Source: Maratus speciosus
Taxonomy: Eukaryota > Arthropoda > Arachnida > Araneae > Salticidae
Assembly (NCBI GenBank): GCA_963932465.1
Contig: OZ010787.1
Coordinates: forward strand, 15,984,926 to 16,048,925
Direction: 5' to 3'
Length of the DNA: 64,000 bases
The translations under genes and the position numbers were made by a program. The notes beneath the pieces are model-generated. The model worked only from the letters and a program-made list of their open reading frames with translations. It did not search any database and was not told the origin of the DNA. Positions within the stretch are counted from its first letter, which is position 1. Every line of letters begins with the position of its first letter. Positions 1 to 11,539 of this stretch are shown here, one piece after another.

Positions 1-144
1 CCGAATATAGGAGATTCAATACTAATTTTTATCAATATAATGAATGAGAATTTCGCGAAATTAGTCAGCTTTATCCAAGCTGATTTTCTTTAAAGTAACT
101 TATATTTGGCTGCTAAATTCGGCAATTTCTTAAAGTGCCTGTCA

Positions 145-2235
145 TTTTAAGACAACATGGTGGATGAGGCTAAGCAGTGAACTTGGTCGAGACCTTAGTA
201 ATTGCTGTGCACATGCTCACTCACATCGGAATCGGTTAATATATAGGAGTGCTGTCGCATGCAAAAAATCAGATTTTTCAAAATGTCACCCACAATAGAA
301 ATTGAAACTGCTATATCTGAGCCATTTTTAAGGTAAAGACAAACAAAAAATACTTCTGAATCCTTATATCAAGATCAAATACTTAAGAAAGAAACCTTTT
401 TCAATTTCTAATTTTTTTGCACCTCACTTTAAATATATATATATTTTTTTACTTTAATGGCCGCCATTTTGAAACAAGATGGCTGATGAAGCTGGCCAGC
501 GAACTTGGTCGAGGTGTTGATGTATACTATCCACATGCCTTCTTACATCGAAATAGGCGAATACGTGTGTTATCGCGTGACAAATACAAGATCGTTTCAA
601 AATGTTAGCCATGCTAGAAATTCAAAGTGCTATAAATCAACCATTTTTTAAGATATCAGCAAAAGAACAAATTTTCAGAAACAAAAACTGCTCCGGAATC
701 TTTGTATCAAGGCCAAACACATAACAAAAATCTTTTTCATTTTCCAATTTTTTAATACCTCATTTTGAATTTTAAATTTAATTTTTTTTAAATGGCAACC
801 CTTTTGAAACAAGATGGCGAATGAAGCTGGCCAACGAACTCGGTCGAGACATTGGTATGTACTATGTACAGACCAAGTTACATCCAAATAGGTTCATAAA
901 TACGTCTGTTATCACGTGACAAAAATCAGGTCGTTTTAAAATGTCAGCCACAAGAGAAATTCAAAATGCTATTACTCAGCCATTTTTTTTAGATATAGAC
1001 GAAAGAAAAACTGTTCCGGAATCTTTGTATTAAGGTCAAACACATACAAAAAAAAATCTTTTTCATTTTCCAATTTTTTGGTATCACATTTAAATTTTTT
1101 TATTTTTTAATTTTTTTAAATGGCCGCCATTTTGAAACAAGATGGCGGATGAAGCTGACCAACGAACTCGGTCGAGATATTTGTATGTACTATGTACACA
1201 CCAAGGTACATCCAAGTCGGTTCATAAATACGCCTGTTATTACGTGAGAAAAATCAGGACCTTTCAAAATGTCAGCCACGCTAGAAATTCAAAATGCTAT
1301 AACTCAGCCATTTCTTAAGATATAGACGAAACAAAAACTGCTCCCGAACCTTTTTATCAAGGTCAAACACATAAGAAGAAAATATTTTTTCAATTTTCAA
1401 TTTTTGGTACCACATTTCAAATTTAAATTTTTCTTAAAAATTTAAATGGCCGCCATTTTTAAACAAGATGGCGGGTGAAGCTGGCCAACGAACCCGGTCG
1501 AGACATTGGTATGTACTATGTATAAACGAAGTTACATCCAAATCGGTTCATAAATACGCCTTTTATCGCGTGACAAAATTCAGGACGTTTCAAAATGTCA
1601 GCTACGCTAGAAATTCAAAATGCTATAACTCAGCCATTTTTTAAGATATAGACGAAACAAAAACTGCTCCGAAATCTTTGTATAAAGGTCAAATACATAA
1701 GAAAAAAATATTTTTCCTTTTTCAATTTTTTGGTACCACATTTCAAATTTAAAATTTTTAAAAATTTTTTAAATGGCCGCCATTTTGAAACAAAATGGCG
1801 GATGAAGCTGGCCAACGAACTCGGTCGAGAGATTGGTATGTACTATGTACACACCGAATTACATCCAAATCGGTTCATAAATACGCCTTTTATCGCGTGA
1901 CAAAATTCAGGATGTTTCAAAATGTCAGCCACGCTAGAAATTCAAAATGCTATAACTCAGCCATTTTTTAAGATATAGACGAAACAAAAACTGCTCCGGA
2001 ATCTTTGTATAAAGGTCAAATACATAAGAAAAAAATATTTTTCCATTTTTAATTTTTTGGAACCACATTTCAAGTTTTAAATTTTTTTAAAAATTTTAAA
2101 TGGCCGCCATTTTGAAACAAAACGGCGGATGAAGCTGGCCAACGAACTCGGTCGAAACATTGGTATGTACTATGTACACACCGAATTACATCGAAATCGG
2201 TTCATAATTACGGGAGTTACAGTGTGACATAGGTC
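145..2235 (+). repeat. Tandem ~328 bp subunits of foldback arm, copy 1
   Basis: The landmark ATGGCCGCCATTTTGAAAC recurs near 459, 793 (diverged), 1123, 1447, 1774 and 2102, giving a 325-334 bp period. A more diverged unit lies near 150. Each unit contains the landmark, then AAGATGGCGGATGAAGC, ACTCGGTCGAGA, TATGTACTATGTACA, AATCGGTTCATAAATACG and a TATAGACGAAACAAAAACTG block, ending in a T-rich stretch. Short ORFs starting MADEAG recur but are broken by stops, so I do not call a gene. Confidence 0.85.
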
Positions 2236-2426
<191 letters not shown>

Positions 2427-2552
2427 ATTTTGAACGGAGGGTGGTTTCGGGGTCTGGGGGTCATGATCGATGAAAATATACCAAAATTTTTTGAAATCGC
2501 TTCCCTCCGAACGGCTGCAATAGGTAGCTTTTTTGTAAAGAAAGTTACCTAA

Positions 2553-3543
2553 AATACTCGTCTATTTTTTTACTATTTTACTTAATAAACTAGGATTGAA
2601 ATTTGATTCCTTAATAACTTCAATATGTTGTAACTCCCTCTGTGCGGTTCTGAAATTGTTTATATAAACTAAATGTATAATTTCCTTCGTTATTCATAGA
2701 AATATAGAATTTAAAATATTTCATTCTTTCAAGAGTCTTTTGTTGAAATTAAACAATAATTTTAGAAAAAAATAAATCCAAGGTTTGAAATAGGAGTGAT
2801 CTATTTTAACACGATACAATAATCCAATCACAATTAAATCGTTTCCATTTGCTAAAGTGTTTGGATACTAGCCAATCATATTTTTAATAGGCGTGGTTTT
2901 CATTGTCTTGGTAGAGGCGGAGAGCATAACATTACGAGGCCATTTTTGACACATTTTTCATCAAAATCTTTGCATATTTTGCTCAGCCTAATTGTAGTAG
3001 AACTATTGAAAGCATGTTATTGGAAAGCTTAAACTCTATATTTTCGTTGTTATTTTTAAAATTTTCCTGAATTTTGCTGATATGAAAGTTATAAGACTAA
3101 AAAGGACACAACACCTCGAATTTCACTGGATCCTAAATTGACAGGATCCTGAGAATTAAACTACAACGAAAATCGGAAAAGTAAAAAATAGCCCGTAAAC
3201 AGATAGTCCTCAGCTATCCTGTGCAAAAAAAATCATTTAAAAATATTAAAAATCAAGCAAGATATTTGAAAATATTGTTCCCATAGACTTATCATTAGCG
3301 TTCGAACTTCAAGCCGTGACTAGTGTGGCCTCTTAAGACTTCGGGTTAGGGAGCGATTGTGGGAGAGAGTGTGGGAGGGAGTAAGTGACAAGGATAGGAG
3401 TGAGTGAAGTATCATGCTGTGGTAACGGCATTCGCTAAACGAAATACTTGAGAGCGTCTTTTGACAACGTTGAAGTAAGATAGTGAGTTGATGTAGTTAT
3501 ACTTCGACATTTAAGTTGTAAATAGTTCAGTAAGCAAAAGAAA
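2553..3543. other. No gene seen; possible old repeat
   Basis: AT-rich sequence without supported ORFs. The 2880-3120 part, with an AATAGGCGTGG motif and a GGACACAACACC motif, looks loosely like the 6310-6540 stretch in reverse orientation (GGGCGTGGTGTCC), suggesting an old dispersed repeat. A purine-rich GGGAG-repeated stretch lies at 3350-3410. Confidence 0.35.
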
Positions 3544-4696
3544 ATGGCAACTACTCTTATGCCAAAAAATCGGAGTTGTTCAATCAAGTGTGCGAGAGTC
3601 GCAGAATATGGAAGAAACTGAAAACGCACCATCCAAAAAGCGTGTTTTGGGGGGAAATTGTGTAAACGTCCGCAAGTGGAGCAGCAGCTTTTAACTCATG
3701 TAACGGATTTGCGGTGTTCGGGGTACTCAGTTTCGACGGAAATGTCGATGTTCGAGGCCTGTGAAATAGTCAGGAAAATGAATATTCAAAGAGAAGATTT
3801 CAAGGGTGGTTATGACTAGGTGCTTTATGATCCGTAATAGTCTATCTATCATGTGAAAAGCAACGCTCTTGCAGAAGCTGTCATAAGAATACGAAGAGCA
3901 GCGTACCAAGTTCTTCCAGTACGTTAAAAGGCTACGAAAATAAAAGGGATATCAGATGACGCAAATCGGCAATGCAGATCAAACTCCATTGTGGTTTGGT
4001 ATGCCGGAAGCCACAACCGTTCATCCCGTTGGAGATGGCAGCGTTCAAGTGCGCGCAAGAGGAACAGACAAGCAACGACGCACCGTTATGCTGCCCATTA
4101 CTCCTCACAACCGCAAGTTGACGCCATATGTGATTTTTAAACGTAAAACTATCCCAAAACAATCTTTTTCAGTCGGCATAGTTGAAAGAGCACAGGAAAA
4201 AGTGTGGATGATGGATGAGCTCATGAAAATTGGATTAACATTGTATGAGAACTTCGGCTAGATGCTTTACGTCAGCCATCGATACTGGTCCTCTACAGCT
4301 TCCGTGGACACACGACGCTTGGAGTAAAAGCGAAAATTCGTCACTCAAGTGATGTAGTTGTGATACCAGGTGAGATGATGAAAGTGCTGCAGCCTTTGGA
4401 TGTTGTCATCAATCGACCATTTCGGGTTGCATTTCGGCCTGCCTACAATCGATGGATAATAACAACAGATCACAACGTCACCCCAAGCGGGAGAATGAAT
4501 CGTGTCACTCCCAACTGTATGTCAGTGGATATGTGAAGCTTAGAATTCCATCTCTGCCGAGATGATAATAAAGGGCTTCAAAGTGACTGGAATTTCCAAT
4601 CAGATGGATGGAGCTAAAGACGATATAATTTAAGAGGACATTGACTGTGCCATTCGCGACGAGGACAAGAGCAGTAGCGGCAATGAGAATTGCTAA
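3544..4696 (+). pseudogene. pogo/Tigger-like transposase pseudogene (DDE_1)
   Basis: The relic reads on the plus strand in shifting frames. From ATG 3544 a frame carries helix-turn-helix remnants, then a CENP-B-type HTH segment (KACFGGKLCKRPQVEQQLL and VTDLRCSGYSVSTEMSMFEA, about 3630-3810) and then stops. After a frameshift, 3890-4260 gives the catalytic start (IGNADQTPLWFGMPEATTV), followed by RGTDKQRRTVMLPIT and PYVIFKRKTIPK, which are hallmarks of the family. Further on VLYSFRGH (about 4290) stands where these transposases normally have D in LDSFRGH, and LQPLDVVINRPF (about 4392) carries the third acidic residue. The C-terminus ISAEMIIKGFKVTGISNQMD ends near 4696. Several stops plus the missing second aspartate make it inactive. 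The protein assignment is firm; the exact clade is not. Confidence 0.9.
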
Positions 4697-4867
4697 TTAG
4701 CGTTCATAAAATGTTACTAGCGCTGTTGTATAAAAAAGTGTAAGGAGTGAAATAAAGATGCAACAATACTTCTATTAAGTAAGATTTTTCAGTTTTAATT
4801 TCTTCTTTGAATACATATTTTGATTTATATGTATATCGGGTGATTATATGAAGCAGTAAAAAATTAT

Positions 4868-4946
4868 TCCGTGTATAACGCGCACCTAAAGATTTTGCCC
4901 TAAATTTTTGGAAAAAAAAGCGCGCGTTATACACGAGTAAATACGG
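4868..4946. repeat. 3' terminus of pogo/Tigger element
   Basis: CGTGTATAACGCGC (from 4869) and GCGCGTTATACACG (to 4935) form a subterminal palindrome, followed by AGTAAATACGG and then TA at 4947-4948. This is the expected end of a TA-targeting pogo element. I could not find the matching left terminus upstream of 3544, so the element appears 5'-truncated or the end has decayed. Confidence 0.7.
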
Positions 4947-4949
4947 TAA

Positions 4950-7070
4950 TCCTTTGTGGAGTACCAGATTATAAGGATTTTAGATATCGTTTAAAGACCT
5001 GTACATAAACCTCGTCTTGGATATTTCTAATTGGATGATGTGAACATTAAGCATATGTTTTACAACATGAGTAATATTCAATCTTTATCGCTGAAAAAAA
5101 TAGGCCGAAATTCACGGGAAATTTGCGCTGAACTTTAACTATTTTGCTAAATTCCCAAATGAAAAAAAACGAACTAATAATCTTTAATTTTGCTTATTGC
5201 ATGCTTCTACACAAAAAATACGACTCCAATGATAAATAATTATGCATATCTATAATAATATATATATCTATAATAATTCTATTTATTTGAAGGTTTTACA
5301 ATATGTATTTTTTTTTAAGGGGCAGGTTACCTTTTAAATTATTTTTTTCGATTTTGAATAATACTGTAATAACTGTGGTGACATTATATTTAATAATATA
5401 AAAGCAAATATATAATTTTTAAAATGTCTTGCAAAACAGCCTATATAACTAAAATTTAATATAAAAAAAATTAACTTTGAATATGGATATTTCTGCTTCA
5501 ATTTTTTCCCCACATTCCTTAGAAAATACTACAAAAAATTGTGCATGGATTTTTAGATGTATGGGATATTACGTTTAATATGATTTTTTTCCTCTCGTGT
5601 ATAGTAAGAAATTAAGAAAATTCAACAAACTCATAATTTAAATACTAAAAAAATAAATATAAACTTGAATGTTAAATCCATGCACAAAATATTAAATATA
5701 CCATGGAAAAGAAGTAAAAATTGTTTCAAAACTCTATCTGTATTAGCAGAAAAGCCTTAGCATTTATCGAACAAGCAAGTTATGAAAATATAAACATGGA
5801 GAAAAATCAGTTTAAAATTTTCATTTGCAAAAATAATATGTTTAAACTTCTAACGTGTGTGAAGTCATGCAAGTTTTATCAAACACATAAAGTATATATA
5901 AACATTTGCATATAATTAAACTACACATAATAAGTGAGGTAATGTTTTAAAATCATTAATCACCTAAAAATAAAAAATGATAAAATTATCTCATTTGTCG
6001 TTATTTATATAAAATATTAGTTACTCATAATGCATATCACGCAAAAACCTGAATAAGTTTCATATACATTTAGTATAAAAATTTTCCTTATGTATTAGCC
6101 ACTCATTTTTCGTTTTTGAGGCATCTCTGCGTCTGCGAGCAAGCTTAATTTTTTCACGTTCTATTTCATAAACTGTATTTGTTTTCCTCCTTCTTTAGTA
6201 CGTGTGCTTGTAGTCCTTTCACATGACCAACGTTACTCAAAAGTTACGGTAAATCATAACCTGACTTTTCGCAATAAAGGAAATAAAATAAATCGCTATG
6301 TTCTTGGATTCGTTCACTAGTGATCTAAATTCACCAGAATTGCTGAGTGGGCGTGGTGTCCCTTTAAATTCTGTCATCGCACATAAAATCTTTAACAACT
6401 TCGTTATTATTAAGCATACACTTTTGAAATTTCACCAGTATATTTTTAAAAGATGTAGTTATAATTTAAGCCAATAATAATAATTTTAAAAAATCGATAT
6501 TTTGACCATTTTGAAGGTACTGTGTCCCCGTAAGAGAATAGGCTGTAAAATTGGTGTGAAATATTACGTTTGGTTAACTTAATCATATTCTAGCTTATCC
6601 TTTCATTCAGTAACTTTTTTTTTCTTTATAATTTGAAAACGAGCTTTCAGTGATCGCGCAATTTATTGGATATCTGTTTCAGACATATATACAATGGATT
6701 GCTGTTTCAGACAGTTTTGATAGCATTCAATTTCCGACTTCCAAAATTGTACTATTTTCCCGTTTTGAAAATTACATCTTTGGTTGCATAAAAGCTTTGA
6801 TTTCAACTTTAAGGTATTATTGAAATGTTATTTGAAACCACAGAATTATTGAACTGAAAACTTACTTATATGGGACTTAAAAACATCTATACGGTAATGA
6901 CTTTAATTCATATTTTTTAAAGAAGTTTCATTATAAACAAAATGTATTGAACAACACGTATTTTATCTTCCAGCTAAATTCAACTTTTAAATCACATGAA
7001 ACAGCTATAAGCCAGAAAATGATTTATGTTTATTTAAAATGAGATATTTACCTTTTCAAGGTGGAGGGAC
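4950..7070. other. AT-rich intergenic or intronic sequence
   Basis: No supported gene. A 43-codon basic, charged frame on the minus strand (about 6220-6075, containing EIEREKIKLARRRRDASKTK) could be an exon fragment, but no good splice acceptor precedes it. The 6310-6540 stretch may be an old dispersed repeat. Confidence 0.4.
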
Positions 7071-7078
7071 CTCGCAAA

Positions 7079-7106
7079 TGTATATATATATATATATATA
7101 TATATA
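7079..7106. repeat. (TA)n microsatellite
   Basis: About 14 TA dinucleotides. An imperfect GTACGTAT repeat follows at about 7193-7223. Confidence 0.9.
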
Positions 7107-7378
7107 TTCTTGTGGGTAAAGGAGGCCATTTTATTAGTTTTTAGCTCATAGGCTATCAAAGCCTAAGAGCTAATGTGCCAGCAGGTTATGCATGTACGTA
7201 TGTATGTACGTATGTATGTACGTAACGCGATAACTCTTGATAGAAATATCCAATTTGCTTCAAATTTTTTTCCTAGGTTTTTTTCCTAGGTAAATGTTAT
7301 GACGTGCTTCCAGGATTAGTTTTGGGGGTTCATTGGTTAAGTATAAAGGTGGAAACGGGGCTAAACACTAGGGTGGAA

Positions 7379-9668
7379 CTAAAAAACGAAGTTTCGAATT
7401 GTATATTCTAATAGTGATTATTTTTTTCCTTTTTAACTCCATAAAAAGAATATATTTTTCTTTTACTTTTAAAATTATATTTTCCGGTTCCTCAAAGCAT
7501 CTGATTTGCCATAAAAAATGAATAAAAGCCATTAATTGCATATAAAGTTTTCTATGCTTATTGTTAAATTTATATTTTGCAAAATTAAATTAATGAAGTG
7601 TTAATGTCCTGTAATAAAGAGAATAATTTAGTTTTAGTGTCATGGAAAAGATGGCCCCACTTTATTTGACTTCTGTAGAAGCCAGCGTAGGGGGCGTCGG
7701 CTTTCATTGTCTCTGATTTATTTGGCTGAGACCCATAACAAGTTAGCCCGATTTAGCATGTGTTAACAGTTTCTTCGATTATTTTTCAATAAACAGTCGG
7801 TGTCAAATGCGACAATGTCGGCTAATGTACCTAAATCTTGAAAATTGTTGAAGTGTCTTGTATTTTGCGAACCAAAATAATTAACATTAGACTGTCATCT
7901 TTGGCGAACATATGACGATTTTATGAAACATTATTTCTGGGTTAAATTTAACTTAAAATCTACTATCTGGAATCTGGAACACACTGTTTCTGAAATATAT
8001 AAAGCTGTTGCTGATACAATTAAAAGTATTTTGCTAAGACTTTCAATTCCAACAGTTTCTGATACACAAATCATAAAAAATGATTAGATTATCGTGAGAA
8101 ATGTCAAAATTTGAAGAAAAATCTTAAGATTGGAAAGAATAATCACATATCTGATATAAAATTGCAAAATGTTAGGTAATCGTGCAAAAAACTTTTCTTT
8201 GTGTAAATGCACTAAATATTATCGTGTATCAGAACAAGAACGCCACTTTCTAAAAGAGCAAAGAGAGATGGGGTGATGGCAATAGGATCAATAGATATAA
8301 AAACTACAAAAAATGTGTAGCAAGACGGGAAAAGGAAATGTTAAGGAAAGAAAAAGTTATTTTAAAACAAAAAAGTGATGTTTTGATTAAATGATCGTCA
8401 AGTGAAGAAAATAGTTCGGGAGGAAATAGTTCAATCGGTGGTTGTTCTAAGCCTGAATTTGATAATCAACAAGGTGAAGGAACCGGAGTATTAGACAGAA
8501 CTGCAAATATTATTGCAAATGGCATCTTGAAAATATGGGTATTTCTGATGATAATGAAGAAAAGGTAACTGAAAGAAGGACTTGAAGACGACAAAGAGAA
8601 AAGAAAAGGAAGAATTTTAAAGAACAAGAAATGCGAAATAAGTTAATTTTAGAAGGTTTGTATTTTGATGGAAGAAAGGATAACACTATGATAACAGAAG
8701 CAAAGGGAAATAAGTACAACTAAGAATCATTAAAGAAGAACTCATGGTCTTGTTCAAAAACCAGGATCATTTATATTTTGGTCATATTTCATTGACATCT
8801 TCTTTTCATATTAATATAGCCACTGCAATTTTGGTGTATTTCCAAAATAATAATACAGACATTTCAAGTTTGAAATTTACTCGATGAAACAGAAACGTCG
8901 TCAATGCAGGGCGCAAATCTGGAGTTGCCAAAACATCGGAAGCAAGACTAAAAACTTTACAATAGATAATTTGCTTATTGCATGCAAATGAACTTTTTTT
9001 TATATACTTATTTCAACATCTTACTGGAAAAACTACGGGTTATAAAGGATTTTCTGGACCAATAGAAAATCAACTTGAAAAAATGCGAACATATTGAAAT
9101 TATAGACTATAAAAACATGGATCCTGTCTTGATGGACTGATCGGATGAAGAACTTTTAAAAAAAGTACAAACAGGGGATACACCTGAATTTTAGATTTTC
9201 CTTGTCATACTCAAACAGTGGAAACGTTTGTCAAAGTTGTGTCAAAAGAGCTGCATCAACCGTCTTTAGCTATTAAGCAAGAGATGGCTTTATCTTGGGA
9301 AATTTGATTTCCCGCAATGTAATGACAAAGTTTTCCTAAGAAGCCAGTATGTTGGATATCCAATTGAATTAATCCATAACAAAGGAAGGTATGGAGGGTA
9401 GAAGTTGATATTTATCCATCTCCTCATGGGGACTTCTGGGTAGTATTTGCTTAATATACACAGATATTAGCTAACAGCTACCTTGTTTACTTTAAGTTAC
9501 TTTATACTGAAATTTTAAAACTTTGGCGCCCTTGAGGAACCGGAAAACAAATTAATTTAAAAAAACCTTTTCAGCCAAAAGTTTAGACATCCAAAAAGGA
9601 AAAAAGTTTTTGCTATTACACATTAAAATAAAAAAGTTTTTTTTACCCTATACTTAAGTTCCACCCTA
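7379..9668 (+). mobile_element. TIR transposon with perfect 8-bp target duplication
   Basis: The ends read TAGGGTGGAAC at 7379 and GTTCCACCCTA ending at 9668. The element is flanked on both sides by CTAAACAC (7371-7378 and 9669-9676), an exact 8-bp direct repeat, so the boundaries are secure. An 8-bp duplication fits hAT, P or Merlin-like chemistry; the TAGGG end slightly favours a hAT relative. The 2290 bp interior carries a decayed protein. The element interrupts a tandem host repeat. Confidence 0.85.
8540..9480 (+). pseudogene. Decayed transposase-like protein, unclassified family
   Basis: Plus-strand frames give a basic stretch, then LILEGLYFDGRKDN (about 8648), and after frameshifts ILDFPCHTQTVE followed by VKVVSKE (about 9189-9255). 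I recall YFDGRKD and DFPCHTQ-VE as recurring together in uncharacterised arthropod transposon proteins but cannot name the superfamily. Several stops and frameshifts break it. Its place inside an element with clean TIRs and an 8-bp target duplication supports a transposase role; that part is inference. Confidence 0.55.
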
Positions 9669-9849
9669 CTAAACACTCTCTTCATTTAGATAAATGTGGT
9701 TTTCATGCAGAATTATTCGATTTGCTTCAAATTTGGTACAGTTTTATTCTGATAAAGTGCTTCCCTGATTAGATTTAGAGGTTCATTGTTTAAGTATAAA
9801 GGGGGGAAACAGGGGAGGCTACTCCCCCTCCTTAATTTATTTTTTGAGA

Positions 9850-10561
9850 GGCATTATTCTTTGAAATAAGAGTATAATAGATAATTAGTGTGAAAAGCCT
9901 GCGAGCTCAATGCCATCAATTTAACTGGGCACCTTTCTTTTTCTTTTGTTGTTATTTTGAGTACCAAACATATGGAAGATGCAGCCGGTGCTATGTATGT
10001 AGACTCAGAACCTGAATTATGGCAGTGCATTCAGAGGGTGAGGGCCTGGACCTCCACTCTCAAAAAGCGCTCCATTTTATTTCAGATCTAAATTTGAAAA
10101 CTGTTAGCTTTTTATAAACTCCAGTTGTCATAAAAATATTAAAAAGATTCTATATAGACAAAAAGTTAGAAAATACTGGAATCTGAAACAATTTTGGCGA
10201 AAATCAACCTTTGCAAGATTTGCGGAATAAGAAGAAAGATGAAGAATTCGCAGAAATCCACGCCGTGACCAGCCCTTAACATACTAACTTAACATGTAAC
10301 TTAGCATGTGATATCTTTATAGAAAAACAAAATTTGCTATTTTATATAAAAGCACTTGAATAATGTCAACAAATTTCATGCTTCACTATTTAACGATGAA
10401 TCCGTGAATGTGTAATTAATTTTTGTTGTTCAGGAGAGATTTTTAATATTACTCTTAAATGTCTGATCATTTAAAGATAGAAATCACACATAACTTTCTA
10501 AAAATAGTCTTTCATGTAAATCCTGATTTTATTTTGAAATGAATAAACTTTGTTTCCTTAC
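9850..10561. other. No gene seen
   Basis: AT-rich sequence with a short GC-richer patch (10000-10080). Nothing translatable with confidence. It directly follows, in minus-strand sense, the splice donor of the candidate exon at 10562-10703, so it would be intronic. Confidence 0.4.
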
Positions 10562-10703
10562 CAGCACGATTCTCTCAATCCTTCATCAACACTTTCTTCT
10601 TTATTCACATTTTCTGATATTTCTATAAGATGACGATATTTTGGTGCACATTTTTCCTCAGAAAGGGATATATTTCGAAAACATAGAGCATAGGCCAGAT
10701 AAG
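10562..10703 (-). CDS. Candidate internal exon of an unidentified host gene
   Basis: On the minus strand a strong acceptor (GAAGTTTTTTTTTTCAG) precedes 10703, and a donor (TGCTG|GTAAGG) follows 10562. Between them 142 nt are open in one frame only: two bases completing a split codon, 46 codons (YLAYALCFRNISLSEEKC at the start, HLIEISENVNKEESVDEGL later), then two bases. The other two frames have stops. The composition (charged, little poly-K/N bias) is protein-like and unlike the nearby TE relics. I do not recognise the protein. The incoming phase matches the exon-like segment at 55390-55539 on the same strand. Not proven: no transcript evidence is available. Confidence 0.5.
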
Positions 10704-10950
10704 CTGAAAAAAAAAACTTCTTAATTATCAATTAAGAAAGTTTCAGAAGTGTAGAGTAATTTCAGATAAATAAAATACTGAAAAAATTTAAAGGTATATT
10801 ATGATAGAAATGCAGTAAAACGTGCGAAGGCAGAATAACCGGATAATAAGACGAACTACAAGGGACCGAAGAAATGTTACATTTTTGACAGGTTTACTTG
10901 AAGGCATTTTTAATTGTCTTTTGTCGGAATCATGATATTTTTCCGTTGTA

Positions 10951-11462
10951 CGAGGATGGTTCAATAATTATTGTCCCGAGTGTGTATAAAACATTTGTAC
11001 TGTGATGGTTGATGTGGAATATTGAAGCCTAATGCCTCAGATGCCTATATACTCAATTTCATAACTGTAGCTACTATATTAACATATTTGTTTTCGTTTT
11101 TGGTGTGAGAGATCGCACCTAGCTTGAAAAGGGGTATGGGGGTGACAGTGAATGAGACGTGGGTACTGTCGTTTGATCTCGGGATCACACTGATGTAGCC
11201 ACGTCTCATCCACTGTCACAAATCTATCACAGAACTTCTTCAGGTTTTGCCCCATAAGCTCCAAACCAGCCTTTCCCCCAACCCCCCCCCTTTCAAGCAA
11301 GGTGCCACCTCTCACATCTAAAATGAAAAAATATATGTTAATATAGCAGCTACGGCTCTGAAATTGAGCATATAGGCATCGAAGGCTTCAATATTCCACA
11401 TCAGCCATCGCGGTACAAATATTTTATATACACTCGGGACAATAATTATTGAACCATCCTCG
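10951..11462 (-). mobile_element. Foldback mariner relic with long inverted arms
   Basis: TA (10949-10950) precedes CGAGGATGGTTCAATAATTA, and the reverse complement TAATTATTGAACCATCCTCG ends at 11462 before TA. The inverted arms extend about 175 bp inward, far beyond normal mariner TIRs. The unpaired centre (about 11131-11285, minus strand) encodes a mariner fragment, NLKKFCDRFVTVDETWLHQC then DPEIKRQ, which covers the first catalytic aspartate (VTVDETW). Most of the transposase is absent. This looks like an internally deleted, partly duplicated mariner turned into a hairpin-forming MITE. Confidence 0.8.
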
Positions 11463-11539
11463 TAGATAGGCTCCGTTTCTACAAGTTTCACTGCAATAAA
11501 ATTCTCAATCGCTATCATGATATTTACATTCGAAATACA

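Larger units (their letters stand above)
7210..9850 (+). repeat. Pair of ~90 bp host repeats around the 8-bp TSD element
   Basis: The stretch at 7230-7370 (CAATTTGCTTCAAATTTTTT, then GACGTGCTTCC, TTCATTGGTTAAGTATAAAGG) recurs at about 9705-9815 (GATTTGCTTCAAATTTGG, AAAGTGCTTCCCTGATTAG, TTCATTGTTTAAGTATAAAGG). They look like adjacent members of a tandem repeat separated by insertion of the 7379-9668 element. Confidence 0.65.

Noticed and set aside
145..2235. CRISPR-like array
   Set aside because: Repeats are ~328 bp without spacer structure and the genome is eukaryotic; they are transposon subunits.
11079..11315. 78-codon minus ORF as an intact gene
   Set aside because: Its start and end are in the mariner arms and flank; only about 27 residues are true transposase sequence.
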